Shown: piece after piece, positions 1-9,879 of the stretch | Numbering within the stretch: the stretch's first letter is position 1 | How the letters are laid out: every line of letters begins with the position of its first letter | Assembly: GCA_032433595.1 (NCBI GenBank) | Contig: JASWJB010000020.1 | Span: 1 to 64,000 of the forward strand | Length of the DNA stretch: 64,000 bases | DNA from: Conoideocrella luteorostrata | Taxonomy: Eukaryota; Ascomycota; Sordariomycetes; Hypocreales; Clavicipitaceae | Reading direction: 5' to 3' | Notes under the pieces: model-generated | The model's input: only the letters and a program-made list of their open reading frames with translations | The model's database searches: none | What the model was told of the DNA's origin: nothing | Made by a program: the position numbers and the translations under genes

Positions 1-73
1 TGAGTGAGTGAGTGAGTGTGTGTGTGTGATTGAGCGAGTGTGTGAGTGTGTGTGTGTGAGTGTGAGTGTGAGT
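1..73. repeat. TG/TGAG microsatellite
   Basis: The window opens with a run built almost wholly of TGAG and TG units (tgagtgag, then tgtgtg, then gtgag), degrading after about position 73 into a G-rich stretch. It is an imperfect dinucleotide/tetranucleotide repeat on the edge of the window, so its full length is unknown. Confidence 0.85.
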
Positions 74-1353
74 GTGTTCTGGGGAGGGGGAGGGCTCAAT
101 AGAAAAGCAAAATAATAAGGAAAGAATGAGAACAATAAGTAGTTAATAGCTCCGCTTCTCCTGTGTCGCGGAATATGTCCGTCTCTTTCCCCTCACTCAC
201 CTCGCTCAAGTCCCGGAATGGTGGATTAGTTACACACAACCCTGACCCTGCACTAGTAAGTAGGTAGAGTAGATTGCCCGGCATGCAGAATATTCCATGC
301 ATATTACTCCGCAGTCCCGAGAAGCACGTAGATTAATCCCGGCGGGCGATTCATTCATTACTCATATTACGCAACATCTACTCTACAGATCAGACGAGAT
401 GACTGTCACAGAGCAGTGCACGTTGTGTCTACGCCGACGCTGATATGGTGAGTATCTTCTTGTTAGCGATCACTCATGGCCGCGTATGCCAGCAGCAAAT
501 GGCATGGGGTGCTCGGTGTATGATTAGGAAACATGCCCCGTCCCATCGAGGCACATGGCGGGCAGAAAGACCTGGGGCGCCTGTTCATCGGTGTTGCTAC
601 GACTCCGTAGTACAAGGACGATTTTGAGTTTGCCGGCAACAACGTGGTCAAACAAGATCACGTCCTACATCGAAGATTGGCTAAACAGCCTGTTAGTCTG
701 AATTCCGTACTCCGTACCTTACGGTGACCATGGGGAACAGCGGAGCCCAGTTTCCTCGCTTGCCCATCAACTACGGAATACGGAGCACGGGGTAGGTATT
801 GCATATTGGCATGGATCTCATCATATCATGCCATGGATGGTGCTACACGAGCAGTGGTTGAGCCTAGGTGGCATTGGCTTCATTGATGCGTTACCGCTTC
901 TCATCCCATCCCCCAGACTTTTGCCTGTTTCTCCGTCCGCACAGATCCTGATACTGTTACTAGTATGCATATGCCCTCACCCATCCATCACCGGCGAATT
1001 AATGCCGGCCCCAAAGTCAATCTTTCCTCGATTGCGCTGCCCTACACTCAGCTTCGTCAACGGCACTCCCTTGATTGCACGCCATGGCTCAGCTTGCTGC
1101 AGCACCTATTCCCCCGTTGCGGCTTCCTGTTGGTCGTTTCGGCCCTACTCAAGATCGTCTTCTGCAAGCCCTCTCAACACCCGCCAATTTGAGCATCAAG
1201 CCGGTTGAAAGTTCTGTCGATCAATGAGGAGTGCCTTCAGCTCCCCACGCCGGCTTCCTCGCTCATGTGAATGCATGCATGTCGGCGCCAAGTCTGTATC
1301 TTCATACCCTGCAAGGCATTGGTTCGCCGAGAACGTACGAAGCGCTAACCAAG

Positions 1354-1369
1354 TACTCCGTCCGGAGTA
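1354..1369. repeat. near-perfect TACTCCG palindrome
   Basis: The 16-mer TACTCCGTCCGGAGTA differs from the perfect palindrome TACTCCGTACGGAGTA seen elsewhere in the window by one central base. It is followed at once by a further partial copy (tccgtag). Confidence 0.75.
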
Positions 1370-2176
1370 GTCCGTAGTCTGCAGTTCGTTAATCCAATCC
1401 AAAACTGCCAGACACGTTGGGCGAGAATCAATCCATAAGCAACGGCCCCCTCGACCTGCCTATCGCGGCTCTTGGACGCCCGGCGTGCCTTTGTCCAGTA
1501 TCTCCCCCCCCCCAGCTGGCTTGCTGTGTCCGTCTGCTCAGTCGGACGCCGCAAGTAGAGCCAGTCAGTTGTTGGCATCCCTGTAGTTACTCCGTAACCA
1601 ACAATGTACAGTGTTCCATATGGTACTTGGTGCTAACTAACCACCGTATAGCTCCCCCCGAACCGAGGATCCATCTAGTTACGGAGCGGTTGTAGTATCT
1701 ACGATTTGGTCCGTTGCTCGGGCTTCTCTGCGCCGTATTACCCCCGGCTAGCATCTCCGCACACAACGCCAGCGGCAGTTTTGGCTTTGGGGTAACTAAC
1801 TATCACCACTCTTGGCATTCCATGGTCATTATGCTACTCCCCGCTTCCACCTGCTTGGCCCTGGCTAACCGACCTCGACAACACAACCAGCCATTGGCAA
1901 ATAACATGTCACACCTCGGACAGGTGTTTTGCTCTATAGGGCAGCCCCCAACCCTCCAGAGGCGTCAGGTGCGCAGACAAGACCAGGCTCACGGCGCCAA
2001 CCGAGCCTGTGCCTGCAAAGAATGCACATTCTTCATTCTTCTTCCGGACACCACGTCCGTGTGGTGTGGGATCAAAGACCATGTCTAGTGTCGCTGTCAA
2101 GCTGTCTTGGCTACCGATTACAGACAGGCTCGAATGCAGGAAAGACGTAAGCCGTTGAAATGCGAGAAAAAACAGT

Positions 2177-2182
2177 TATATA
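2177..2182 (+). promoter_or_regulatory. possible TATA element of the phospholipase gene
   Basis: TATATA lies about 197 bases before the chosen ATG of the phospholipase A2 gene and is the only such element close upstream. The distance would imply a leader of roughly 160 bases. Weak evidence by itself. Confidence 0.3.
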
Positions 2183-2378
2183 CATCACAACTCTGCCCCC
2201 TTTCTCGTGACGGATGGAAAGTAGCGACGAGATCATCTGAGACATCAATCTCACAAAATTCCCTTAGCCTCCCCCCTTACAACCTTGGACTGTACTCGTT
2301 GACTGAGCCTGTCTTTTGTGGCATTAATACGTTCTTTCCTACCAAGTCAACTTATTTGGTCCTCGTTTGTCATTCACA

Positions 2379-3013
2379 ATGAAGTGCAGCACGCTTATGC
2401 TCGCCTTGGCCTCCACGGCACTTGCTGCGCCTTCAGCACACGCCGCCAGTCTCAAGCGCCAAGACATTACTGCCGTGACGGACGAGTTGCTCTTCAGCAT
2501 TACTCTCCCCCAATTCGAGGCTCGTCGCAATAAAAAGAACCCTTCTTCTCTTGACTGGTCCTCGGATGGCTGTACCTCTTCTCCCGACAACCCTTTTGGC
2601 TTCCCCTTCCTCCCCGCTTGCCACCGTCACGACTTTGGCTACCAGAACTACCGCATCCAGAGCCGTTTCACAAAGGCTGCCAAAGCCAAGATCGACTCCA
2701 ACTTCAAGAATGAGTATGTAGTTCTGACATGTCCTTCCCATTCTGTGATCAATTCCGATGGCATATAAGTGCTTGTGCGTTTGAGGTGCTGTTGCTGACG
2801 AGACATGCCATTAGCTTGTACTACCAATGCCAGCCTGTCTCTGCCAAGGGCGCTTGCGACAGACTTGCCGACGTATACTACGCCGCCGTCAAGAAGTTCG
2901 GTGGTGGTGACGCTACCAAGCGTGGCGAGTTATCTTACGAAGAGGCCGTGGAGGCTTACAACCAGGCCGTCAAGGAGGCTCAGGATGAGGGTCTTCTGCC
3001 CGTCTTGGATTAA
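2379..3013 (+). CDS. secreted fungal phospholipase A2
   Basis: Two exons, 2379-2713 and 2815-3013, joined across an intron (GTATGT donor, TTAG acceptor, TGCTGAC branch-like site), give 177 residues. The family hydrolyses the sn-2 ester of phospholipids outside the cell with calcium as cofactor. Residues 1-20 look like a signal peptide; a dibasic Lys-Arg at 26-27 may be a Kex2-type processing site. The core runs from DGCTSSPDNPFGF (63-75) to CHRHDFGY (81-88), the signature of the prokaryotic/fungal PLA2 group (TbSP1-like), with the catalytic His84-Asp85 pair. Four cysteines (65, 81, 117, 126) would allow two disulfides. The ATG at 2379 is chosen because it starts directly at the signal peptide. 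Splicing restores NDLYYQC across the junction. Convergent with the carboxypeptidase gene. Function is confident at family level; a role in nutrition, virulence or defence cannot be told apart. Confidence 0.9.
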
Positions 3014-3430
3014 TGCTAGTTGGTAGATGGAGAGAATGGCATTCAAAAATGAGGCTGTATATATGACGTGATGGGTACATAGCTACATGGGTATATATGA
3101 TTTGAGGATATAGCGAATCCGCGAGCATTCTTCTGTTGATGACTCATTTCAACATGCTGGCCTTGGTCGAAGAATGATGATTTCATGAATCTGTTGGGGG
3201 TTTTTTTTTTCAATTGGCAAGGTGACGGGCCGTAATGGCATGGAAATTGTGATCAATGCTTGATGAGGCTGACAATCAGGTGAGCGACTTCTAGGGCGGT
3301 CAATACTGTTACAGCTTATGAGATGATGAGGCCGTGTTTTACTTGACTAGAGAAGCTTAGGGTAATTCTAACTGAAAAAGAAAAAAATCTTCCATACACG
3401 GTCCATCTTCCCACTTAGAACACTCCGTGC
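3014..3430. other. intergenic, convergent 3' ends
   Basis: The tract lies between the stop codons of the phospholipase (plus) and carboxypeptidase (minus) genes. It holds a T10 run near 3202-3211 and an A-rich patch near 3375-3387, probably 3' untranslated sequence. No further gene is visible. Confidence 0.6.
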
Positions 3431-5303
3431 TTAGTGACCTGCTACTACCCAGGGAATAGGATATGTTCCCTTGCCCAGCGGCTTCTCGAGTTGCGGAATG
3501 TCCCGTAGCTGCGGCAATGTGAACGGCCCAGGCTCACTCAAGCTGTCTATCCGGCCCAAGAGTTTCTCCAAGTTTCTGAAAGTAGCCGTGCCAGCTTGGT
3601 AGGCAGCACCATGACCAGCCGAGGTCAAGACAACTACAGTCAGACCACGCTCATGGTGCGTCGTGCCAAGAACGCCAGACCTCTCCGCAAGATCACCGCC
3701 GTAGTATTCGCCCCTGTGATGGCCCCATCCCCATCGGGGGACGTAAAACGGAGAGACAGGCTTGGACTGGAAGCCCATCTTCCCTCCCCATGTCATGTTC
3801 TGGACGGCGAGAAGAATACCGTTTGCTGGGATGACAAAATCGCTTGCGCCCTGGACGAGCATGACATTTTGAGTCTTATCGATCACCTTGGGCAGTTCGC
3901 GATGTGATGGCGGGTTTGATCCGTCCTCGGTAACAAAGGCTGTGTCGATGCAAAGGTTCCATTTTGCTTCAAGGGGGACGTGGATGGCGTTCTTGACGTC
4001 CTCCCGCTGGAAGTAATTCGTTTCGTCAATGGGGTTCGGCAGCGAGGGGCAGTGGTCCTGGATGTTGTATATATTGAAGCAGGGGTTTTCGAGAATAGAC
4101 TCTCGGTAGATGGACATCCAGAGCTCACATCCCTCCTTGTAGCCCACCGCACCGTTGGACTTCTCAGCCCAAGGGCCAAGCGCCGGCTGTGGACCAGCAG
4201 GAGGATATGTGTAATACTTGTTCAGGTACTCTCTGTAGCCGCAGCGGTCGGACACGTTGCGGATAGTGTCCATCATGCGGTCGCCAAAGGACATCAAGTT
4301 GTAGTTTTGTTGGACAAATGCCTCGGCAACGACCTGCTGGTGGATATCTATGTTGGAGATCTGGCCGTTGAGAAGCATGAGGCCGCGCAGGTTGTAATAC
4401 TCGGTATCATTGGCGTCGATGAAGTGGTTCGAGATGTAGGATCCGTAGTACCCGCCATACGATTCGCCAGCAATGTACACCTTGTAGCCCTGCATCCGGA
4501 ACTTGTCGACAAAGTTTTTCCAGAACCCCATGAACTGCTGGGCGAGCTCGTCTTCATTATGGATGGTGACGTTCCCGGTGGAAAAGCCTACGGTGACGGG
4601 TTGATCGATCCACACCACATCGGTGAGATGGTGCCAGCTCCAAGGGTTACGAACCGGCTTCTGAGTGCCGGGCCGCCAGATGAAAGGACCGTTTTCTTGG
4701 AAGAGTCCGTAAAGAGACGAGCAGCCGGGCTAAAGGGGCGGCTGTTAGTCAACGAATCCACTGATGTTCAAACAACAGAAAATAGCAAAGGGTCGGAAGT
4801 ACGTACCCCTCCGTTAAGAAAGATGGTGATCTCCCGTCGCTTTCTGTTCTTCTCGTCGGAAGCAGGGAAGAACCAAAAGAACAGGTTGTCGCGCTCGTTC
4901 TCATTGTCACTAATGGGTAGCAACCCGGCGTATGACTCACCCACGTCAAAGTCGACGAGGGGGATTCCGGTGCCATTAACGGCGAATTCTATAAAAGATG
5001 TATTATGTTAGTCAAGAAATCGATTGCTTTCTTCTGTCCCCGGTGAAACAGAAGAAAACCGTAAATACAGGGAGGAGGTGTGCGAAACTTACTCTCCGTC
5101 TTGTCACTCAAGAAGCGATTAGAGACCGGGTTGGAGTCGGCTCTCGCCTGAATGGCTGGTGCGTCCCAGACTGCTTTGTCGTTGACCAATTGTGCCACTC
5201 CATCTTTGCCGCGATGCTGCGACGGATGAACACGACTTTCGCCGATGCCAATAATCGCGGATGTAACGAACAGCCCAAGCAGGGGCATCAGTTGGTTCTT
5301 CAT
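3431..5303 (-). CDS. secreted serine carboxypeptidase (S10 family)
   Basis: Three exons on the minus strand (5303-5093, 4988-4807, 4729-3431) join in frame to 563 residues. Introns are 104 and 77 nt with GTAAGT and GTACGT donors. S10 enzymes release C-terminal residues from peptides with an Ser-Asp-His triad. Residues 1-23 form a signal peptide. The second junction restores the substrate-binding [11 protein letters not shown] motif (129-139); GESYGG places the nucleophile near Ser221, GASDFVIP gives Asp about 428, and SAGHGA gives His about 504. [13 protein letters not shown] (171-183) is the family's conserved block after the oxyanion region. N-glycosylation sequons are frequent (for example NVT, NVS, NMT), as expected for a secreted enzyme. 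A TATA element lies about 100 bases upstream. Whether it is extracellular or vacuolar is not certain, but the lack of an obvious vacuolar propeptide favours secretion. Confidence 0.93.
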
Positions 5304-7197
5304 CTTTGTTCTTTCTGCCAATAAGCCGAATTTGAGCTGGAGCTGGTTGGAATGAAGATACTGCCGATACAAAACGCCAATAGGCCTTCCATTGCTCTCC
5401 TTTTATACATTTTGCCGCTCCTGTCCTGCCCTTCGAGGCAGCAGATCATGTCTAGCCAGTCTCCGTAACCCGTCCACGTCCACGACATAATCTCTGGAGC
5501 TGACATTATCCCATCACCGAAGTCTTGGAATCAGGCAAGTCATATTTCGGTCGACCGTGGTAGCTTGGTTGACTGGGGCAATCAGCCAGTTAGGACGGCA
5601 ATAGAATGATCAAAGGACCGAGCAACCGCGGCAGGATCTGGTAAATCTGCCCTATTCATTCGTACTCAGCTCATAATTGACTCAGCCTCTGCCGCGGATG
5701 AGGCGGGTGTACAAGGTTACCCAAGCACTGAGGGCAGTCGTGATACCGGGCGTCCCCTACAGCCCCACGCAGCGTTCCTCCTAAGTTCAACGCAATACAA
5801 AATAGATTGCGAGCAAGATAAAGTTCAAGATAGAGTCGAATAAGTTCCGAGCACTCCTATACCTCGGCATATCGTCGTACGAAAACATAGGGCAAAAAGA
5901 CTATTCACTTTCTTGCGCTAGTGTTGCCGCAAGCAATACATATGCTTGCTAGCTACAGGAGCCAATGTGCACCAGAGCATTAATCGGTGCATGCTTGTGC
6001 ATGTTTGCACACCGTTTCTTGGAGAATTCGTGGAAGGGTAAGCAACAGCAACAGTTCTTCGTAGCTCCAGCATAAGCAACGTTACAATAGTTATTTACGG
6101 GTTTGGCAAAACGTAATGAGGCATATTGTAGTAAAATATGCTCTGATATACCTCAGGATCCGAGACTATAGAGTGTTGGCATGCCCTGCAAATTACATAC
6201 GGATATAACATCTTGTCCCTCCCTTCCCCACTATAAGCAGAACATATCAATGCTTGATGGTGCGCAACGTGTCGTGTTGCTCGCATCCTCGAACCCTGCC
6301 TCATTTACCGACGACCCATCAACTGCCGGTGGGGAAGTCGTAATGAACCGACAAATGATTTGCAACCCCGGATCTCAAATTCGTTCAGGCATGAAGCTGA
6401 TCGTCCTGTCATGCGGACGAATTCTGGACCGACGCCAAGTTCGAGCCGGTCAGAGTGCTAAATTTACTCAAACATCTCGCAATGCAACCCTAAAATGCTT
6501 CGAATAGTAACTAGACAGAGCCCCCCCGCTCGGTAAGCCAAAACAAAATGCCCACATGCATAGGCGGCAGGCCATCTACCCAAACTCACCGTCAGACCAC
6601 TCCGTACATATACACACGTAGTAGATAACTTATCTATGGATTTTCTGTCAATCCTACGCCATTCAGCGCCGAGTGCCCGTGTACCGTCTCGATGCAGTGC
6701 CGCTTGTCCCGACCTGCCGGAATAGGCAGCGCAGCCGCGGCACCGTCGATCAATCTGACCACTCGGATGCCGCGTCGCGCTCGCGTAGGTTCCCTGGCTC
6801 TTTGATAGATCAGCAGAGGAACTATTGTAACGAAGACAGGCCCTGCGATTAACACCGGGACAGGCAGACCAAGACGGGTGAAACGCTGGATGAGGGCGAT
6901 CGGGGCCGGTCACGATATTGTTTGGCATCGGAGTAATGAATGCAATAAGGGGAGTCGGGTCTGAGACCCTGGCGAAGTATAATAGAAACGTCCATCCCGT
7001 CCAGGAGCCAGCACATATTTATGTTCATCGTACCGTCACTATAGCTCCCTTCGTCTGACGCTTCTCTCGACTGCAATCTGAAGGTACACACACTAAGTTG
7101 TTTAAAGTCAAGCTTTCTGTGCCAAGCCTAAAGAGATTGACGTCGTTTGGCGGATTTGGCAACAATTTGCACGGCTTGTTCCGAGTTTAGCATAACT
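5304..7197. other. intergenic, divergent promoters
   Basis: This 1.9 kb separates the divergently transcribed carboxypeptidase (minus) and S1/P1 nuclease (plus). Short frames here (for example 6181-6507 and 6464-6928) show no recognisable motif. One partial TCCGTA word occurs near 6600. No RNA gene or repeat was seen. Confidence 0.5.
5400..5407 (-). promoter_or_regulatory. TATA box of the carboxypeptidase gene
   Basis: On the minus strand TATAAAAG stands 97-104 bases before the carboxypeptidase ATG, a normal position for a fungal TATA box with a short leader. It is the best match to the consensus near any start in this window. Confidence 0.5.
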
Positions 7198-8334
7198 ATG
7201 CCATCACTTCTCAATTCGGCCCTTGTTGGCCTTGCCGCTACTCAAGGAGTCCATGCTTGGGGCAGACTCGGCCACGCAACTGTCGCCTACATTGCTCAGA
7301 ACTACTTGACCTCCGAGGCGGCATCATGGTAAGCCTAACAGGGGGTTGCACTGAAGTGGACGATCCGGTTTTGTTGTCAGGCGTTGCAAGGAGTGCCCAA
7401 TTGTACTGATTGAACCATCACACTCAAAAGGGCTCAGGGCGTCTTGAACGACACCTCAGACTCATACTTAGCCAACATTGCCTCTTGGGCAGACGAATAT
7501 CGCGCAACTGCGGCAGGCAAATGGTCAGCGCCACTGCATTTCATTGATGCCGAGGATAGCCCTCCCAGCAACTGTAACGTCGATTACAACCGCGACTGTG
7601 GCAACAATGGATGTTCCATCTCCGCCATGGCCAACTACACCCACAGAGTGGCCGATGAGAAGCTCGGCAAAGCCAATATTGCGCAGGCTCTCAAGTTCCT
7701 CGTCCATTTCACCGGTGACTTGACCCAGCCTCTTCATGACGAGGCTTATGAGGTGGGAGGAAACAAAATTGAGGTCACCTTTGATGGCTACAAGGACAAT
7801 CTACACGCCGACTGGGACACGTATATTCCCCAGAAGCTGGTCGGGGGCAGTGAGCTCAGCGACGCCAAGAGCTGGGCTGGAGATTTGGTCAAGGAAGTGA
7901 CCTCTGGAAAGTACCAATCCCAAGCTGCTGACTGGATCAAGGGGGATGACATTGGCAATGTCATTCCTACCGTCACGCGCTGGGCGTCCGACGCCAATGC
8001 CTATGTATGCTCCGTTGTCATGCCCAACGGCGCTGACGCTTTGCAGCAAGGCGACCTGTATCCGAATTATTATAACGCTGTGGTCGACACCGTAGAGCTT
8101 CAGATTACAAAGGGAGGCTACCGCCTTGGTAACTGGCTCAACACCATTTACAAGACACAGATCGCCAAGCGGGATGTTGAAGGTGCGGACGCTCTGCGTG
8201 AGGAGCGACTAGAGTTACCAGATCTTCAGGGCCGCGATTTCCTACCTGATCCACGTCCTTTGAGCCGTGCACAGCTTGCACGAGCTGCGGCGGGAGGGTC
8301 TTGCTGTGGAAAAGGGCGGGATGGCCACCGGTAG
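7198..8334 (+). CDS. secreted S1/P1-type zinc nuclease with C-terminal tail
   Basis: Exons 7198-7328 and 7431-8334 join in frame across a 102-nt intron (GTAAGC...AAAAG) to 344 residues. S1/P1 nucleases cut single-stranded DNA and RNA to 5'-mononucleotides outside the cell using three zinc ions. A 20-residue signal peptide ending VHA leaves Trp21 as the mature N-terminus, needed because its amino group is a zinc ligand. All nine ligands are present at the mature numbering of P1: Trp1, His6, Asp45, His60, His116, Asp120, His126, His149, Asp153 (here 21, 26, 65, 80, 136, 140, 146, 169, 173). This supports both the start and the splice. The catalytic domain ends near residue 290; about 50 further residues follow, rich in Arg, Glu, Pro and Leu with adjacent cysteines (GGSCCGKG), which ordinary P1 lacks. 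Divergent from the carboxypeptidase, so a shared control region is possible. Confidence 0.95.
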
Positions 8335-8678
8335 ATTCAGTCCTCTTCCGGAACATGGTGTGTGGTCTGTGGAGTCATGAAAACATGGATGCTCGTCAGA
8401 TATAGATCCGCCTGGCATAACGTGAAAAACAGGGCTATCTTAGTACATAATTATGGCCTCCAATGAGAGAGTAATGGCGTTTCTATCACATGAATAAAAC
8501 ATGGCGTAACGTCTTCGGCATGGGACGAAGTAGCTGCTTCCAAGAAATATGTCCTATTCTTCAAAAATTCAAGGCCGATATATTCGCGCCAATAATGATA
8601 CTACAAAATCTACCTGTATTCTTGGCGCTTATGCATCAATCTGGGCCATCAAGCAAGACGAGCCGAAGCTTATTGAAG
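8335..8678. other. intergenic, convergent 3' ends
   Basis: A 344-base tract lies between the stops of the nuclease (plus) and the small NTF2-like gene (minus). It is moderately AT-rich and presumably carries both 3' untranslated regions. Nothing else was recognised. Confidence 0.5.
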
Positions 8679-9101
8679 TTACGATTTGACCGGCCGAACA
8701 GTTTCCACAATCGAAGACAATCGCCCATCTTTGGCAACCTCAATAAACATGAACGTCTCCGACTTCATAACAGTTCCATCGTCCAATGTAGTCTCCCCAA
8801 TGTGGCGATCAGCTAGTTGAGAGCCATCGCGCAAGAATTGCACGATCGTGAGAGTGACTCTTGGCACATTTTCGCGCAACCAGCGCATGTGTGCGACGAA
8901 TCCAGCAAAGTCGAATGTGGCGTCGTCTGCTCGCAAGGTGAAGTCGGGCGTGAGCAACCTTGATAGATCTTTCTCGGTGTCTTCCGACTTGCCGGAGAAG
9001 AGGCTGATCAAAGCGGCCTGAAAGGTGTCTTTATGGTCCGTGAAAGTTGCTCGAGTGGCCATTTCGTTTACTGTCGCTTTTCGAGGAATCGCGGTTGGCA
9101 T
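8679..9101 (-). CDS. small NTF2/SnoaL-like fold protein
   Basis: A single exon of 141 codons (140 residues). The first ATG of the frame is at 9101; the frame extends slightly upstream only through non-ATG codons. The layout fits the SnoaL/NTF2-like alpha+beta barrel: an N-terminal helix (HKDTFQAALISLFSG, about 22-36), a helix with LLTPDFTLRADD, FAGFVAHMRWLRENVPRVTLTIVQFL, then antiparallel strands ending MKSETFMFIEVAKDGRLSSIVETV. Fungal members are common near metabolic clusters and mostly uncharacterised; some are isomerases, cyclases or binding proteins. No catalytic residues can be assigned, no signal peptide is visible, and it is presumably cytosolic. A TATA-like run lies about 120 bases upstream. 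Family assignment rests on overall pattern, so it is moderate. Confidence 0.65.
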   Translation of the reverse strand: MPTAIPRKATVNEMATRATFTDHKDTFQAALISLFSGKSEDTEKDLSRLLTPDFTLRADDATFDFAGFVAHMRWLRENVPRVTLTIVQFLRDGSQLADRHIGETTLDDGTVMKSETFMFIEVAKDGRLSSIVETVRPVKS

Positions 9102-9216
9102 GATATACACGTGAGAGTGTTGGGTTGCCTTCAGCGGCCTGATGTTTTTATTTCAGATATTGGATAAAACTCCTGAAGCTTGCATCTTGCTTGACTCATC
9201 TGTGTATCTACATGAA

Positions 9217-9227
9217 TATATATATAT
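9217..9227 (-). promoter_or_regulatory. TATA-like run upstream of the NTF2-like gene
   Basis: An alternating TA run of 11 bases sits 116-126 bases before the ATG at 9101, a plausible TATA position. It could equally be a simple TA microsatellite. Confidence 0.35.
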
Positions 9228-9879
9228 GGCAGAACTGCTGGTGCCTGAAAGCCCGAAGGCATCGGGCTGCTTTCTTCAAGTGTTGCCTAGATGGCTGGCA
9301 CCAGGCGCTCACATTACCCGCTTCCACGCGTACAGCACACGACGCTGCTGCCAGTGGAATGTGGCGACAAGGCTCTGAGGACTGAAGGTTCGCCATGCTA
9401 ACGTGCCGCCTGCTTGGCGGGACCAACATCTGAGGCCGACGGAGATAACCACAGCCGAGAGAGAACACGATCCCATCGTCGGTTAGCGGCAGGCGCTTTC
9501 ATTAGTGCGGCCTGGCCGAGATGGTCGGAAGCAATTGACGCTATTCTTCTTGCAGTGAGCATTTCGACGCTAATCGTTCATTATTCTGGACGCCGTGCTG
9601 CCCGCCGCAACGATAGTTACTTGTCGATTGCATTTGATCAACTGAGATGGCTGAATGCACGCTCAATGCTTCTTGTCGTCATTGCCCGGCTGTTTTCTTC
9701 GTCGCATCTTCCCAACTCCTTCCTTATTCGGGCCATCACTTCGTACTTCTGCAACCCATCTTGGCCCACAGTCCTCGACAAACGAAGCAAAGCCAAGCCA
9801 TTGACGAGACGCTCCAATAGGCGACAAGAGATCCCCCCCCTTGCACAGGAACGAAAAGGGGCAGATCAAGAAGAACTCA
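9228..9879. other. intergenic, divergent promoters
   Basis: The region lies between the NTF2-like gene (minus) and the Zn2Cys6 regulator (plus). A 177-codon plus-strand frame (9414-9947) overlaps it but lacks any motif and is out of frame with the Zn2Cys6 start, so it is not called. The tract is probably the regulator's promoter and 5' leader. Confidence 0.5.

Larger units (their letters stand above)
74..2378. other. gene-free tract upstream of the phospholipase
   Basis: No coding region could be supported here. Reading frames of 60-126 codons exist on both strands but show no family motif, no plausible intron joining and no signal sequence. The tract holds at least four copies of the TACTCCGTA/TACGGAGTA word (about 701-718, 771-785, 1354-1369 and 1584-1596) and a C-rich run near 1503. 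The last 200 bases presumably hold the promoter of the phospholipase gene. Confidence 0.55.

Noticed and set aside
3980..5011. 343-codon plus-strand frame opposite the carboxypeptidase
   Set aside because: It runs antisense across carboxypeptidase exons and introns and has no motif. The sense gene has a complete triad and clean splices.
6280..6310. Minus-strand GGTTCGAGG, B-box-like
   Set aside because: No T-arm pairing and no acceptor stem.
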